Shown: positions 11,801 through 22,586 of the stretch, one piece after another
Numbering within the stretch: the stretch's first letter is position 1
How the letters are laid out: the number at the start of each line of letters is the position of its first letter
From: Chimonanthus salicifolius
Taxonomy: Eukaryota > Streptophyta > Magnoliopsida > Laurales > Calycanthaceae
Direction of reading: 5' to 3'
NCBI GenBank assembly: GCA_013350335.1
Contig: CM023538.1
Span: forward strand, 52,868,769-52,932,768
DNA: 64,000 bases
The notes under the pieces: model-generated
What the model was told of the DNA's origin: nothing
Seen by the model: the letters and a program-made list of their open reading frames with translations, nothing else
Database searches by the model: none
Translations under genes and position numbers: made by a program

Positions 11801-13127
11801 CTTCCATTTTTTTATATTTTTATTTTTTAATTTTTTGCCATCAATTTTTAATTAGATCAACTGTTACGTTTGCCTCAAAAGGTCTTTATCGGGCCGAGTT
11901 GTTTCTTTGTAAGGCCCAGCAGGCCAAGTTCTTTCTTATGTAAGCCCCAAGGTGTAAGGATTTATTTTCTCTCGGGGCTTTTAGTTGGATGTTTTTCTGT
12001 GTGTGAGAAAAAAAAAAAAAGAGAAGGCATAAGGTTAGACGGTTGGAAAATCCTTATAACAAGTTGCTCAGAATTCTTTATTGTGGAATGAGTATTCGCT
12101 CCATGGATGTAGCTGTTATGGTAAACCACGTAAAATTTTTGTGTCTCTTGCGTGATTGAATATGTGGTTGTTGATTGTGCTTGGTGTGTTTTTGTTATTT
12201 ATTTCTTACAATTGATATTAGAGTCATATCTCCAAGCAAACGTATGTGGACTCAGAGGATCTCCTAACCGAACGAGATGGCAATGACGTTCTATTTCCCG
12301 GAGAGCCTCATTTGAGGGAGATTGTTAGGGCAGCGAACGAGTCCTACATTGGTTGTAAAGGGAAAATTTTAGGGATGATAATGGATTTGGATCACTTCAC
12401 CTGTTGGGCTAGCTTTTTGGGCTCGATATCCTACAATTGGATTTTTTTTTTTAACAGTCTACTTCCATTTTCACATTTCAACCGGTAATTTACATGGAAA
12501 GAATTTTACCTCAAGGTAATCTCGGTAGATGAAGTTGGGGAACCAAAGCTTCTTGTAAGAAGAGATAGAAAGAAGGGCCTTCAGTCCCTTTACACTGTCG
12601 GGGAGCAGCAGCTCGGAAGATGAGGAGAAGCCCAGCGACTTGAAGCTGGAGTCGCTTATTGAGTCCGTCATGGCCAAGACGGAGCCAGAGATGACGAGAG
12701 CCGAGACGAGTCTTGGATGAATCTCAGCCATCTTGAAGGCCACCATACCACCGTAGCTGAAGCCTACCACGGTGCAACTCTGCACACCCAGCTTGTTCAG
12801 GGCCTTGGCTAAGCACTCAGCCTGGAAGGCTGGGGACCGGTCGCTGGAGCCGGTAACGGAGTCTCCGAAGAAAAGGAGGTCTGGAACATAAACGGCATAC
12901 TTGCTGGCAAGTGGAATCGCCTGACACTGCCATGTGACAATGCCTTCGGCAGCAAAGCCATGGACCAACACCACTGCCGGCTTCTCCTTGCCCTTCTTCT
13001 TGGTGGTGGTTGGGACCCAAATGTTCATCGCCGTCCCCGGTTCAATCTCCACCAATTGTGGCCTCAGCCCTACCCACTTCATTATCCCTCTCACAAGCGG
13101 CTTCTGGGCGGCGATTAAGTTCACCAT
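8900..13127 (-). CDS. Alpha/beta-hydrolase fold protein, four exons, 305 aa
   Basis: Exons: 13127-12510 (206 codons), 11052-10963, 10881-10814, 9041-8900 (TGA). All introns have GT/AG ends; the exon 3/4 junction splits a Glu codon, using a GTATGTT donor and CTGCAG acceptor. The protein shows the oxyanion HGF (56-58), the nucleophile elbow GFSYGG with Ser124, WGEKDQ with Asp246 and the AGH motif with His275, so the triad is complete. No signal peptide or membrane span is evident. It resembles plant soluble hydrolases often annotated as monoacylglycerol-lipase-like or epoxide-hydrolase-like; the substrate cannot be told from sequence. The start is the first ATG (MVNLIAAQKPLVRG). Intron 1 contains a copia LTR remnant. 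Exons 2-4 are duplicated at 2552-4026. Confidence 0.9.
9060..9420. repeat. CCCGAC-rich repeat in hydrolase intron 3
   Basis: Counterpart of 2790-3190 inside the right duplicate copy, with the same CAACCCGACTCGA words. No gene. Confidence 0.55.
9548..9652. mobile_element. 105-bp TG..CA insertion with 5-bp target duplication
   Basis: Starts TGTTCTGCAAAATTGG and ends TATCCAACA, with GTATT on both sides (9543-9547 and 9653-9657). The left duplicate copy has the uninterrupted site GGTATTACCCAC near 3302-3313. The TGTT..AACA ends and 5-bp duplication are those of an LTR, so I read it as a solo LTR of a very small (SMART or TRIM-sized) retrotransposon. It lies in intron 3 of the hydrolase. Confidence 0.7.
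10003..10665. repeat. Block present only in the right duplicate copy
   Basis: The left copy passes directly from AACTAAGTGGT to CTTGACCGTCAT, whereas here about 660 bp intervene. The block holds a family-A-like fragment at about 10282-10370 (GGTTGCATTTGGCTGAG, GGGGTTACTCGGAGTTACC) and, at about 10498-10665, a T-run followed by SINE-like sequence whose complement has a B-box-like GGTCTCGAATTTGATTC. It may be insertion here or loss on the left. No gene. Confidence 0.45.
11862..12225 (+). mobile_element. Copia-type LTR remnant with primer-binding site (right copy)
   Basis: About 349 bp from TGTTACG to TTCTTACA at 12210, then TTGATATTAGAGTC, a mutated Met-tRNA primer-binding site. Same LTR as 4876-5258. 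It sits in intron 1 of the hydrolase, in sense opposite to the gene. Confidence 0.65.
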
Positions 13128-15150
13128 TTCTCTCCCTCTATCCCTCTCTCTGTCTCACAAAACTCACTCACTTTACTGGGCTTCAAAGGCTTAGAACACC
13201 CTTTGTTTTTAAAGAGCAGAGAGACGGAGAGAGAGAAAAGGAGAGAGAAATTTGGTGGAATTGTCAACATTGTTTTAAATAATAAGAAGCTGAAGACCTT
13301 GTTTTAAAAAACAGAGTTAGAACTTGATAGCTGACCCAAAATACCAAACTATCCGAAGTGGATCAGAGCCCACGTAACTGGGGCCCATGTTACAAGAAAA
13401 TATTTATGTTTGAAGATGAAGGCTGTTTGATAAAAGGTTGAGTGACGTCCACCAAGAGACTGGCAGTTAGCCTTTGTCTTAAATTATATTTTTAAATATT
13501 TTTATTCTTTATTACGATGTAGTTAATTATTCAATTTATTCATTTTAGACTCAGTGATATGTTTTTTATATAGCTGATTTGATCACGTATTGTCAATATT
13601 GGACCACAATATCTCCGAAATAATGCACATCACTGATATATCACTGATATGATATATTTTTCTTTTTTCTTTAAAAATAATTTTTGAGTTGATACATCGA
13701 TCTTTGCCCCTATCGATTTCAATTTGATATTTAAATCCATAGATGAACCACATCCTTTTATCATTCAAGACTTGTTTCTTCACCTCGGTTGGTGACTTTC
13801 AGCTAAAGTTAATCGTCTCATGGTAGTTTATCAATTCTATTTACAATATTAATTTGGTGACAAATCCTTAGAACATTAGTTATTCTATTGCTACTCAACA
13901 CAAGTCTCGTAGATTTCATCACATTCGTACATAAGGCTTAGAGGAAGAGAGACAAAATCGGTGTCGATTTGAATGACTAACTAAATCATTCAAAACTCAT
14001 ATTGGTTATTCAATTTTTTTATGATCAAGGTGTTCAGGCATGTTAGAGCACACGACTAATTCTTGAGATTTGTACAAGTATTTTTATCCATATATAGAGT
14101 AACTCTACGAGGTGTAATACTTTTAAGTGGAGTGGGAATCAAACTCAGAATTCCTACTTCCTAAGATATTGGTAATTCAATTCATCACTTAAAAAGGTCT
14201 TAAACATGTATATCAATAACTAGACTTTAGATCTACATTATTCTGTCTCTAAGGTATTAAATTTTTTTTACCTTCTGTTTGATTATTAAAATTCAATTTA
14301 CATAATTAAATTAACACCTTGTATATGTTTCAAGAATTTTTAAATTCTAACATTAACATGTCACTTTCTTCTCACTTGAGGCTTTTATCAGTATCCATGC
14401 TTGATTCGAACCATAAACCAAAATACTAATAAAAATTAGATGAGTCCACTCTGGTTTTAAAATTCAGTAAATCAAATACTTATATGGTCCATCTGGCTCT
14501 CTTCCATCAGTCAACACCTAACATTGTAATAAATCTAACCCTAGTCAATATCATATGAGCTCCCACAAATGACACTTACTCCTTATATTAGTGACCTATG
14601 TCCTTTATCTGTTTGATCAACCAAAATTACCAAACCCCCACCAGAACATATATTCAAATTAAAAGACATCAGACATGGCTGGTTTTGGGGTTGGCGACAC
14701 CTTTGGTCATGGCGAAGGTGACCAGCTTTATGGGTTTCCAACTAAAAATCTAAAATCAAGAGAAGGTGACATCTTGGATTGAGTCATTGGGTGTTTATTT
14801 AATTTTGATTATTCATCTACAGTTCTACACCACTGAAATGGCTTTACCATGCAACGACGTATAACGATGCATTCTCAATCGCTCAACTCACTGTATCGAC
14901 TCAATGACATGGGCAGATTCAGAGATTACTCAACTCACGAATATGGTATCCGAATCAGTTTGAATCTTATGGGGCCTACAGGGATGGATGGATTTGAAAG
15001 GTACTTTCAGGATGAATATTCTCGTGGAAAAAATCAATTCTATTGGATTTAAAAAGCTATGATTTTAGAAAAGAAAAAAACTCGAAGATCATTGGTCAAA
15101 ATGGAGTGAGTTTTGGATGATTCTTGACACTTTACCTAAACTTGAAATTT
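13128..15150. other. Hydrolase upstream flank and gene-free sequence
   Basis: 13130-13165 is CT-rich on the plus strand (GA-rich leader on the gene strand) just above the hydrolase start; no clear TATA box is seen. 13200-14000 and 14200-15150 are AT-rich with no recognisable gene. The 67-codon ORF at 14849 has no known domain. Confidence 0.5.
14018..14185 (-). mobile_element. SINE-like element, second family, copy 1
   Basis: A T-run, then ATGATCAAGGTGTTCAGGCA, GTTAGAGCACACGACTAATT, TTTATCCATAT and, near 14140, GGGAATCAAACTCAG, whose complement is a degenerate B-box. The same order of words recurs at 34158-34345, 40728-40830 and 43003-43165, so this is a dispersed tRNA-type SINE family on the minus strand. 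A-box and target duplications are too worn to place the ends exactly. Confidence 0.55.
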
Positions 15151-15179
15151 CATAAATTCAATGTCAAGTATTACCTTTC

Positions 15180-15575
15180 ATGCCCTTAAGTCAAATAGAC
15201 ATTCTGTTTGGTTGGTGGGGTTGGTGTGCTTGTCAAGCAAGGGTGAAACTTGGCCAGATCAGCTTGGGCTCAAGTTGGTGTCAATTGGTTGAGCCCAAGG
15301 TTAACCTGATTTGCATTATCAGTTTCCGACCTTTAGTCCAAATAGAGTATTTAAGCCCAGCATGAAAGCCTAACATTAAAATCGAGCCCAAGAACATGAA
15401 ATTAGCCTCAGTTAAAGCCAGGCTTTAAGAGCAATTGGCATGAGACATGTCCAAATTTATACATGTTTATTTTTATTCAAAACTATAACTTAGGCCAGCC
15501 CAGTTAAACCTAAACACATTTTGGTCCCTGTCATATGGGCTTAGGTTTGGCCCAGCCCAAATTGTTTCCTTATTC
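15180..15575. other. Gene-free, GGCCCAGCCCAA-rich sequence
   Basis: Contains scattered GAGCCCAAG, TTGGCCCAGCCCAA and GGCCAGCCCAG words of the degenerate kind also seen near 49960-50130. No supportable gene. Confidence 0.35.
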
Positions 15576-15580
15576 ACAAC

Positions 15581-15948
15581 CAGGGGTCAAAAAATCAGCC
15601 TTGCCGAGATTTTGGCCGAGATTTTTTCTCTCTCTTCCAAATTTTTTTTTTTTAAATCTCAGTGGCTTTTATATATATATATATATATATCGACCGATAT
15701 TTCAAATATCCACCAATATCTAGGCCGATATTTGTCCGATATGGGCAAATATCAGCTGGGCCCATAACCGATATTCTTATTATTATTATTTTTTTAAAAA
15801 AAAAGAAATCGGCCGAGATCTCGACCGTATCGGCCGATTTCTTTTTTCTCTGGCTGATATTATGCGTATTGGCCAAGATATCTCGGTCGTTGAAAACCTG
15901 AGATATCTCGGCCAATATATAGAGTATCAGCCGAGATTTATACCCCTG
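15581..15948. mobile_element. hAT-like non-autonomous element, CGGCCGATA family
   Basis: Ends are CAGGGGT at 15581 and ACCCCTG ending 15948, the terminal pattern of many plant hAT elements. Flanking octamers TTCACAAC (15573-15580) and ATGACAAC (15949-15956) agree at 6 of 8 positions. The interior is built of GGCCGATAT, TCGGCCGAGAT and TCTCGGTC words and a short TA tract at 15670-15690. No coding capacity. A partial second copy is at 25548-25801 and a related full element at 41064-41672. Confidence 0.65.
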
Positions 15949-16134
15949 ATGACAACCAATTGTTGGAATATATTTAGGGGCGCCCATTTAGACACCAGGC
16001 TTTTTTGTCACTAGACACCAGTTTTTAAATTTTGAGGGAAAATTACCATTTTGCCCTCCCGCGTTTTATCCTTCGGACGATTTTTCAGTTCCTTCGAACG
16101 ATTCACTGCACAGTCGAATCGTTCGAAGGATTTT

Positions 16135-17873
16135 TGTTGTGCAAATTTTAAATTTATAACTCGCAACCGCACGAACCATTTAAATAGTATAGCGATTAAG
16201 TGCGAGGTCGAACCCATCGGAACTTAGGAAAATATATCCATGAAAATACACCATTGAATTACATATTTTAAGAACTTTGAGAAATATGGAGATAAATCAT
16301 GAACGTGGAATTGTTAATCTAATCTATGAATTTTAATCTTAATTTAGAAACATTCTAGATTTAAACATAAAATCTAACAATTTAACTAATTTTAATTAAG
16401 ATGGTGGAATTAATATAAAAATATAAACAATCTCAATCTAATTTAAAATACAGAATTAAGATGCAATTAAATTATTTCCAACCTAGTTCATAAATTTCAC
16501 GAGTTTTTGGATTTATAAACAAAAATAAAATTTAAAACACCTAAATTACCTATGTACATATTTACAATGGAACTGGGTCAAAGAATTATGGAGGCTTTAT
16601 GTTCCATATTTTAAAAATAATATCAAGGCCTAGAATATGGAGCTCACTTAAATTATTAATCATGCACTCAAATTCTTCATCTATTAAAATTCTGATTATA
16701 ATAATTATAAAATCCATTATGTTAAGAAAATTCAATTCAAGCCTTAGTCTAGATAAAATTTCAACTTATAATTCCAAATCCAAATATTTCATCCACTCTT
16801 TAAAAGAGCCTTGAATCAAAAAAATAAGTTTTATCTATCCTAAATATTTCATCCACTCTCCTCGAATCTTTTCAAATAATTTCAATCATAAAATTATAAA
16901 AAGAATAAAAACAAAATCAAACTCTCATCATACATAAATTAAATAATTGGACGACCATGATTCTAAATAAATCCACCTCTCCTTTATTAATAAAATTTGA
17001 ATTAAGAATTATAATACAATGAAATTTTGGAATAAAGACATAAGAAAAATACAATGGAAATCAAAATCCACCAACCTTAGAACCCAATGTGGATTGAAGC
17101 TCCCACAGTCTTTCTCCTCCTCTTCTTCCTCTCCTCTCATTTTCTTCAATGCCCAAGTTCAGTTTTCTCAATGAGAGAGGGCTAGTATTTATAGATGAAA
17201 GGAGGTGGAATGAATGGATTGGATTCAAAGATTTAAATAAAGCAAGGGACACATGGAGGGCGGATTTGATTTGTGCTAAATATGGAATAACTTAAAAGAG
17301 GCAAGGAGCTAAATTTGTATAAGGAAAGTGGGTGTAGAATCCCGTTTTTTACACATACACCATCTTGCAGCTCAGTTTTGACCCTTTTAACTTCCGAATC
17401 AAGAAAAGTCGTAAACTACAAAGTTTTAGCCCTTGAAGTTTTCTTTCCAACGCAAAAAGAATAAATATAATCGGATATTGGAGTAGAAATTTATGACCAA
17501 AATACCAAACATGTATCAAACCTTCCTTATTTTTCTCCCTTCCTTATTTTCTTTTTCTTTCCTTAATCCACTTGCCAAATTCGAAAATCCTCTTATATTG
17601 ACTTCTAAATTTCGAATTTCCTCTTGAGATAATGAATATAGTATTCACACATGTGGATTTCTTCATGGGCTTTTCTTAATGGGCTCAATAATTGGGCTTA
17701 AGGTCCAAAATAACTCATAATGGGCCCAGGCTTTATATTTAAGCATTTTTTTGTCATCATCACTTTTAAACCTATAAAACACAAAATTATATTAATTAGA
17801 TAAAATTAAATAAAATGAGATATTAACAATTATAAATTTAGGAATAAAATATGTAATTATTTTGCACTCATCA
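16135..17873 (-). repeat. LARD LTR 1 (3' LTR)
   Basis: 1739 bp, TG..CA on the minus strand. A promoter-like TATAAATA on that strand is at 17186-17193, followed by a GA-rich tract. By eye it is closer to LTR 3 than to LTR 2 (for instance in the CCTCCTCTTCTTCC block near 17110). The short ORFs at 16599 and 17061 recur in all three LTRs and are not genes. Confidence 0.9.
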
Positions 17874-17888
17874 AATACCCCCAAACTT
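17874..17888 (-). other. Polypurine tract of the LARD
   Basis: AAGTTTGGGGGTATT on the minus strand, directly next to the start of the 3' LTR, the expected place for plus-strand priming. Confidence 0.75.
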
Positions 17889-20810
17889 ACATTTTGCTAG
17901 TCCTCGAGCAAAACAAAAACTAAAAACTCTAAAAACAAAAATAGAAATCCTAAACTACACCACTTTTGCTGGCACTCTCGATTGCATTTAGCGTATGCAA
18001 TAAGCCTTTTAACCCCTAGCTCACCACTAGTGGACGAGTTATAGTCTCGTGAGGGCTTTCAGTGATGATACCCACAAACATCAAATTTCAGCAAAAATAT
18101 ATAAATCAAAATTTAAAAATCATACAACTCCAAAATTATTTTACAAAACTTATACTCGGAGTGTAGTGTGTGATAGCCAAATATTAACATAACCTTCTTT
18201 TTCAAAATACACACAAGTTTTGTAACCACCAGCTGAAAATGCGTTTTGACTCCAAATCTCACAATGGTATATCTCTCAGAAAGATTTTCACTCAGAGATT
18301 GGATGAATTTTCTCTCAATAGTATATGTAAGCGGAATAATTTCTCAAATACAAATATCTCACATATTTATCACCAAAGAACGATTAATAACAAAGAATAA
18401 TATAGATCTCATGAAAGGATGCCATTTCCTGAGAACGTTGAATCAAACACCATTATTCTTCTTCATTTATTCTCCACGTAAATACCATATTAACTCAGAA
18501 TCAATAGGACTTACTGTAGGACGAAACGTGGCTTAGGACCGGGTCATATCAAAGAAGGATAACAAGACTCTAAAATAAATATTTTGAATAGAAAAAGTTA
18601 GAGGTCTTCAAAATTTTATAATAGGATTCTTTTTCCTCAATTTTTTTATTACTTTCACAGCATTTTTGTCTGTTTCTTTTTTTTTTTCCACATCCTTTTT
18701 TTTTTTTTTTGATGTATGGATGTTCTCTTTTTTTTTTTCATTTCCTTTTTTTTTCTTTTTTTTTTTCATTGATGATTTTCTTCTTTCTTTTGCATCTCTC
18801 ATCATCATTTTTTTCCAAGTGCCATAGTTTTCTCAGAATACCATCCCAATAACAATCATCTCTAACCTTTTCCGGGCCCTAAAATAGGTCATAGATTTTT
18901 CAATGTAGGCTTAAACTCCACAACCGGAGTTGGGTATGGATAACATGGTTAATCAATAAAAATAGGTTAAATTTATATTCAAGGCTCAAAAGTGGGAACT
19001 AACATGATAATATGACGAAAATAGGTAGGCTTCAAAGGCTCAAACGATCCAAAAACAATGGCCTATATCACTTCCTAAGCTTAATATGACTATTTAATAC
19101 AGCTTCAAATAAATTCAAAAAAATATCTGGTGTAATAATCCAATTTTTATGTCATTCTCAGTAATTTGACCAAAACAAAGAATAATGAGATCTAACAACA
19201 ATAATGATTATGCGCACATCAAAAAAAATAAAGATTTACTTATAACCCTCAAAAAAATAGAATGGCGCAAAAGCTTATTGGGTCACAAGTCTTCATTGGT
19301 ATTCTTCCAGTGATTACTTAACTCATGAATATTTTTATTTTTCCAGCTAAATTAAATATGGCTAGTGTAAAAGTTTTCCAAGCATAAATTTAATAAAATT
19401 CAAATGGAGAAGCATGATATAAAAATTTTAATCAACATATTAATGCTAAAAATCAAAGATTTTTTCAATTTTTTTTTTTTACTCCAAAACAAAACATAAG
19501 ACTGATTTTTTTTTTTTTTTTTCAAATTGACTCTAAAACGGATATGAGACTAAAAACAAACACAGTGTAACCCCCTAATACCCCCAAACTTAAATTGAGC
19601 ATTGTCCTCAATGTTCTCTAATCTACAGTGATCAGTTGCAAATTAGAAGAAAATATCAGAAACGAATAACGAAAAATTCAGAAAAATACCTGAGAGGGCT
19701 CTCTTTATTCAAAACCTGCAAAAATAAAGAAACGTAAAAACACACAACAAAAACAAAGACACTAGATGGACTCAAAATACAAAAACTGACCCAACAAAAC
19801 TGAAAACCTAAACTAGTCAAATATCGAAACATATAAAGAGATTCAAACAAAATTAAAAAAACTAACTTAGACAGACTAACAAACAACATCACAAACACGA
19901 ACAATCAAATCCTAATCTAGTTATCAAATACTCACACAAGTTTTTTTTTTTTTTAATGCAACTTAATCTAACAATGCAATACCCAAAGCAAATATGCAAA
20001 CAATAATCAAATAATTAAGCTAATGCATGAAACTAATACCTTAATATGCATCAGCAAATTAAATATGCAATTTTTTTAATTTTTTATATGCAAAATAAAT
20101 GCAAGACAAGCTTAGAAAATGTATATGAATGCATGAAAAAATCAAAAATTTAAAGAAAAGAGATTTAGACACTTACCTTAGCTTATAGTGCTTACTTCGG
20201 CAAAAATTTTAAAGCGTACGATTAAAATCCTACAAAATATAACACCACAAACTTTGGTAAAGATTCTGAATCTCATAAAAAAATGCATGAAACCTAATTT
20301 AAATGCAATTTCCTAATGTTATAACTAGTGGAGGAAATTAAATGATTGGAACCTAATTATGAAGTCTAAATTAAATTAAAACCATAAAAATTTCTAAATT
20401 AATATCCACCAAATTAATCTAAATCAGATTTTCAAATAAATTCAAAGTTGATCCAAATTTTTTTTTTCATTCCTTTTGAAACTTTTTAGCTGGAACTTTC
20501 CAAATTCAGATCTACTCTCTAAAAATAGAACATGATTAAATTGGATTAAAATTCTAAGATTAGAAAATACTAAAAATAGAAACTATATATTTTTGAAAGT
20601 TTCTAAAAATAAAAATTTCCAAAAATAAAAATTTTCTAAATTTAGCAGTGGTTCCAAATTTAGATAATCTCCTGATTTAATTGTATAACTTCAAAATAAG
20701 GTAACCTTCTAAAATTAGAATTTCTAAGAAAAATAGAAACTTCTAATTTTAAAAAGTTGCCAAAAATAGATATTTCTAAAAATAAATAATTCAATGGCGA
20801 TTTTTTTAAG
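17889..20810 (-). other. LARD internal region without coding capacity
   Basis: About 2.9 kb, AT-rich, with T-rich tracts at 18650-18790, 19465-19525 and 19940-19955. The ORFs at 18246, 18608 and 19656 are low-complexity or hydrophobic and show no gag, protease, integrase or reverse transcriptase motif. A second purine-tract-like word (ACCCCCAAACTTAAATT on the plus strand) is at about 19577-19595, like the one at the LTR edge. It must move using proteins of another element. Confidence 0.7.
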
Positions 20811-20829
20811 TTCCCCGGCAACGGCGCCA
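20811..20829 (-). other. LARD primer-binding site (tRNA-Asp type)
   Basis: TGGCGCCGTTGCCGGGGAA on the minus strand, six bases inside LTR 2; complementary to the 3' end of plant tRNA-Asp as I know it. A near-identical second site is at 22562-22580. Confidence 0.8.
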
Positions 20830-20835
20830 AAAACT

Positions 20836-22525
20836 TGTTGTGCAAATTTTAAATTTATAACTCGCAAGCGCACGAACCATTTAAATAGTATAGCGATTAA
20901 GTGCGAGGTCGAACCCATCGGAACTTAGGAAAATATATCCATGAAAATACACCATTGAATTACATATTTTAAGAACTTTGAGAAATATGGAGATAAATCA
21001 TGAACGTGGAATTGTTAATCTAATCTATGAATTTTAATCTTAATTTAGAAACATTCTAGATTTAAACATAAAATCTAACAATTTAACTAATTTTAATTAA
21101 GATTGTGGAATTAATATAAAAATATAAACAATCTCAATCTAATTTAAAATACAGAATTAAGATGCAATTAAATTATTTCCAACCTAGTTCATAAATTTCA
21201 CGAGTTTTTGGATTTATAAACAAAAATAAAATTTAAAACACCTAAATTACCTATGTACATATTTACAATGGAACTGGGTCAAAGAATTATGGAGGCTTTA
21301 TGTTCCATATTTTAAAAATAATATCAAGGCCTAGAATATGGAGCTCACTTAAATTATTAATCATGCACTCAAATTCTTCATCTATTAAAATTCTGATTAT
21401 AATAATTATAAAATCCATTATGTTAAGAAAATTCAATTCAAGCCTTAGTCTAGATAAAATTTCAACTTATAATTCCAAATCCAAATATTTCATCCACTCT
21501 TTAAAAGAGCCTTGAATCAAAAAAATAAGTTTTATCTATCCTAAATATTTCATCCACTCTCCTCGAATCTTTTCAAATAATTTCAATCATAAAATTATAA
21601 AAAGAATAAAAACAAAATCAAACTCTCATCATACATAAATTAAATAATTGGACGACCATGATTCTAAATAAATCCACCTCTCCTTTATTAATAAAATTTG
21701 AATTAAGAATTATAATACAATGAAATTTTGGAACAAAGACATAAGAAAAATACAATGGAAATCAAAATCCACCAACCTTAGAACCCAATGTGGATTGAAG
21801 CTCCCACAGTCTTTCTCCTCTTCTTCTTCCTCTCATCTCATTTTCTTCAATGCCCAAGTTCAGTTTTATCAATGGGAAAGGGCTAGCATTTATAGATGAA
21901 AGGAGGTGGAATGAATGGATTGGATTCAAAGATTTAAATAAAGCAAGTGACACATGGAGGGCGGATTTGATTTGTGCTAAATATGGAATAATTTAAAAGA
22001 GGCAAGGAGCTAAATTTGTATAAGGAAAGTGGGTGTCGAATCCCGTTTTTTACACAGACACTATCTTGCAGCTCAGTTTTGACGCTTTTAACTTCCGAAT
22101 CAAGAAAAGTCGTAAACTACAAAGTTTTAACCCTTGAAGTCTTCTTTCCAACGCAAAAAGAATAAATATAATCGGATATTTGAGTAGAAATTTATGACCA
22201 AAATACCAAACATGTATCAAACCTTCCTTATTTTTCTCCCTTCCTTATTTTCTTTTTCTTTCTTTAATCCACTTGCCAAATTCGAAAATCCTCTTATATT
22301 GACTTCTAAATTTCGAATTTCCTCTTGAGATAATGAATATAGTATTCACACATGTGGATTTCTTCATGGACTTTTCTTAATGGGCTCAATAATTGGGCTT
22401 AAGGTCCAAAATAACTCATAATGGGCCCAGGCTTTATATTTAAGCATTTTTTTGTCATCCTCACTTTTAAACCTATAAAACACAAAATTATATTAATTAG
22501 ATAAAATTAAATAAAATGAGATATT
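20836..22525 (-). repeat. LARD LTR 2, truncated
   Basis: Matches LTRs 1 and 3 but stops at AGATATT (22519-22525), where sequence jumps to the internal stretch just before the primer-binding site (same AGATATT at 20768-20774). About 50 bp of this LTR and an entire internal region are missing at the junction. Confidence 0.85.
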
Positions 22526-22586
22526 TCTAAAAATAAATAATTCAATAGCGATTTTTTTAAGTTCCCCAGCAACGGCGCCAAAAACT
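22526..22586 (-). other. Stub of a second LARD internal region with primer-binding site
   Basis: Matches 20775-20835 and includes the primer-binding site at 22562-22580 with one base change (CAGC for CGGC). It shows that a second internal region once lay between LTR 2 and LTR 3. Confidence 0.8.

Larger units (their letters stand above)
7930..12430. repeat. Right copy of the ~4-kb segmental duplication
   Basis: Direct-orientation counterpart of 1590-5540, holding hydrolase exons 4-2 and most of intron 1. It runs to within about 80 bp of exon 1. Private features are the 105-bp element at 9548-9652 and an extra block at about 10003-10665; it lacks the SINE at 4068 and the 110-bp stretch at 2711-2820. 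Confidence 0.85.

Noticed and set aside
16599..16814. Conserved 71-codon ORF found three times (also 21300 and 23051)
   Set aside because: It is conserved only because the three LTRs of the LARD are near-identical; composition is AT-driven and no domain is present.
17061..17252. 63-codon minus-strand ORF repeated at 21762 and 23513
   Set aside because: It lies in the LTR promoter and leader region (TATAAATA at its edge) and repeats with the LTR; not a gene.
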